Part shown: in pieces, positions 5,310 through 5,961 of the stretch
How the letters are laid out: each line of letters begins with the position of its first letter
Position numbering within the stretch: the first letter of the stretch is position 1
Origin: Promethearchaeota archaeon
Lineage (GTDB): Archaea; Asgardarchaeota; Lokiarchaeia; Sigyniarchaeales; Promethearchaeaceae
Length of the DNA: 5,961 bases
Direction: 5' to 3'
Assembly (NCBI GenBank): GCA_014729055.1
Contig: WJKO01000027.1
Coordinates: 1-5,961 of the forward strand
Translations under genes and position numbers: made by a program
Notes under the pieces: generated by a model
Database searches by the model: none
What the model was told of the DNA's origin: nothing
Seen by the model: only the letters and a program-made list of their open reading frames with translations

Positions 5310-5340
5310 GTATTATTTTTTTAGCTTTGAGTAGTACTCT

Positions 5341-5925
5341 ATGCATACTCATAAAAGTTCAAATTGGCATACACATGAAACCAGTATTTTTCCGTTTACC
5401 GCGATAATAGGCCAAGATTTAATGAAAGAGGCATTAATATTCAACATTATTAATCCAAGTATCGGCGGTGTACTAATTAAAGGTGAAAAGGGAACGGCAA
5501 AATCAACCGCCGCTCGAGCCTTAACGGAACTTTTACCGCATATTAAAATTGTTAAAGGATGTCCGTTTCATTGCGATCCCAATCCCGAAAAACGAGATCA
5601 ATTGTGTACGGAATGTAAACGGAAAATAAAGGAAGGTCAAGAATTAGAGATATCAGAGCAACATATGAAGTTCGTTACTCTTCCTGTATCTGCTACCGAA
5701 GATCGAGTTGTTGGTACAATAGATCTGAAAAAGGCATTGCATGGAAAAGAAATTAGTCTAGAACCCGGCATTCTGGCGGAAGTAAATCGAGGAATTCTTT
5801 ACATTGATGAAGTAAACTTATTAGATAACCATGTAGCAGATATTCTTTTGGATGCAGCAGCTATGGGCTATAATACCATAGAACGGGAATCTATTTCGTA
5901 CTTTCATCCGGCTAGATTGTCTTAG
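5341..5925 (+). CDS. chlI: Magnesium/cobalt-chelatase ATPase subunit I-type AAA+ protein, N-terminal part, frame broken
   Basis: This is the N-terminal AAA+ part of a ChlI/BchI-family chelatase subunit, the ATPase that drives metal insertion into tetrapyrroles with a CobN/ChlH-type partner. In an archaeon cobalt or nickel tetrapyrroles are more likely than chlorophyll. Seen: FPFTAIIGQ (17-25), Walker A GEKGTAKST (48-56), a four-cysteine insert C74/C78/C89/C92, LPVSATEDRVVGTIDL (114-129), EPGILAEVNRGILYIDEVNLL (141-161) with Walker B D156/E157, and DAAAMGYN with ERESISYFHPAR (171-192). The family usually has EREGIS, so S184 is unusual. The frame stops at 194 where conserved sequence should continue; it does so in another frame, implying loss of about one base near 5917. 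The ATG is the first after an in-frame stop at 5332-5334. The unusual start MHTH...HTH is His-rich. Whether the gene also carries a ChlD/VWA part lies beyond the window. The symbol denotes the family, not a proven substrate. Confidence 0.9.
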   Translation: MHTHKSSNWHTHETSIFPFTAIIGQDLMKEALIFNIINPSIGGVLIKGEKGTAKSTAARALTELLPHIKIVKGCPFHCDPNPEKRDQLCTECKRKIKEGQELEISEQHMKFVTLPVSATEDRVVGTIDLKKALHGKEISLEPGILAEVNRGILYIDEVNLLDNHVADILLDAAAMGYNTIERESISYFHPARLS

Positions 5926-5961
5926 TAGGCACAATGAATCCAGAGGAAGGCGATTTACGTC
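5919..5961 (+). other. Continuation of the chelatase subunit in a shifted frame (partial)
   Basis: Codons beginning at 5919 read VLVGTMNPEEGDLR, the conserved sensor-1 strand segment that directly follows HPAR(F) in ChlI-family proteins. It is out of frame with the upstream part by minus one (equivalently, one base is missing, most simply a third T giving TTT for Phe at 5917). The segment runs off the right edge of the window. Confidence 0.88.

Overview
The window looks archaeal, and an Asgard (Lokiarchaeota-like) archaeon is my best guess, held at moderate confidence. TATA-box-like elements lie about 30-55 bases before several start codons. The host-like genes are AT-rich, with single 60-base lines I counted by hand at about 30-37% GC. 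The leucine-rich-repeat protein uses a leader-plus-repeat style (IPKVSGVKWDTFGF, then LSSLPESIGSLKSL units) that I associate with Asgard archaea. One protein appears to pair a ribbon-helix-helix DNA-binding domain with an MIT-like tail. The lineage rests on protein style only; no marker gene is present.

Layout. Bases 1-199 are GC-rich (about 52%) and hold no supported gene. Bases 200-3280 (minus strand) encode a complete 1026-residue NLR-like STAND ATPase: a basic N-terminus with a glycine zipper, a helical region, a NACHT ATPase, a winged helix, TPR-like repeats, and a C-terminal LRR array of near-identical 69-bp units. Bases 3281-3659 are an AT-rich divergent intergenic region with TATA-like sites, a 14-bp inverted repeat, a 10-bp-period direct repeat and a small dyad. 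Bases 3660-4988 (plus) encode a 442-residue protein: N-terminal RHH-like domain, long coiled coil with an embedded UVR motif, proline-rich segment, duplicated acidic SESDI motif, and a TPR/MIT-like three-helix tail. Bases 5010-5186 (minus) encode a 58-residue zinc-ribbon protein with an excellent Shine-Dalgarno site. From 5341 (plus) comes the N-terminal AAA+ part of a magnesium/cobalt-chelatase ATPase subunit. Its frame is broken by an apparent one-base loss near 5917, and the conserved sequence continues in another frame to the window edge.

How the parts may work together (inference). The NACHT-TPR-LRR protein has the architecture of NLR immune receptors: sensor repeats at the C-terminus, a STAND switch in the middle and a possibly membrane-active N-terminus. 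It is divergently transcribed from the RHH/coiled-coil/MIT-like protein across a repeat-bearing spacer, which suggests, but does not prove, a regulatory or functional pairing. The zinc-ribbon gene converges on the RHH gene with a 21-bp gap and is divergent from the chelatase gene. The chelatase belongs to tetrapyrrole metal insertion (cobalt for B12-type cofactors is the likeliest role in an archaeon) and is probably unrelated to the receptor.

A notable compositional step divides the receptor gene. Sampled lines of the NACHT half are about 47-53% GC, while sampled TPR and LRR lines are about 28-38%. The change lies near the Pro/Ser/Thr-rich linker, so the protein may be a chimera of an acquired ATPase module and locally evolved sensor repeats.
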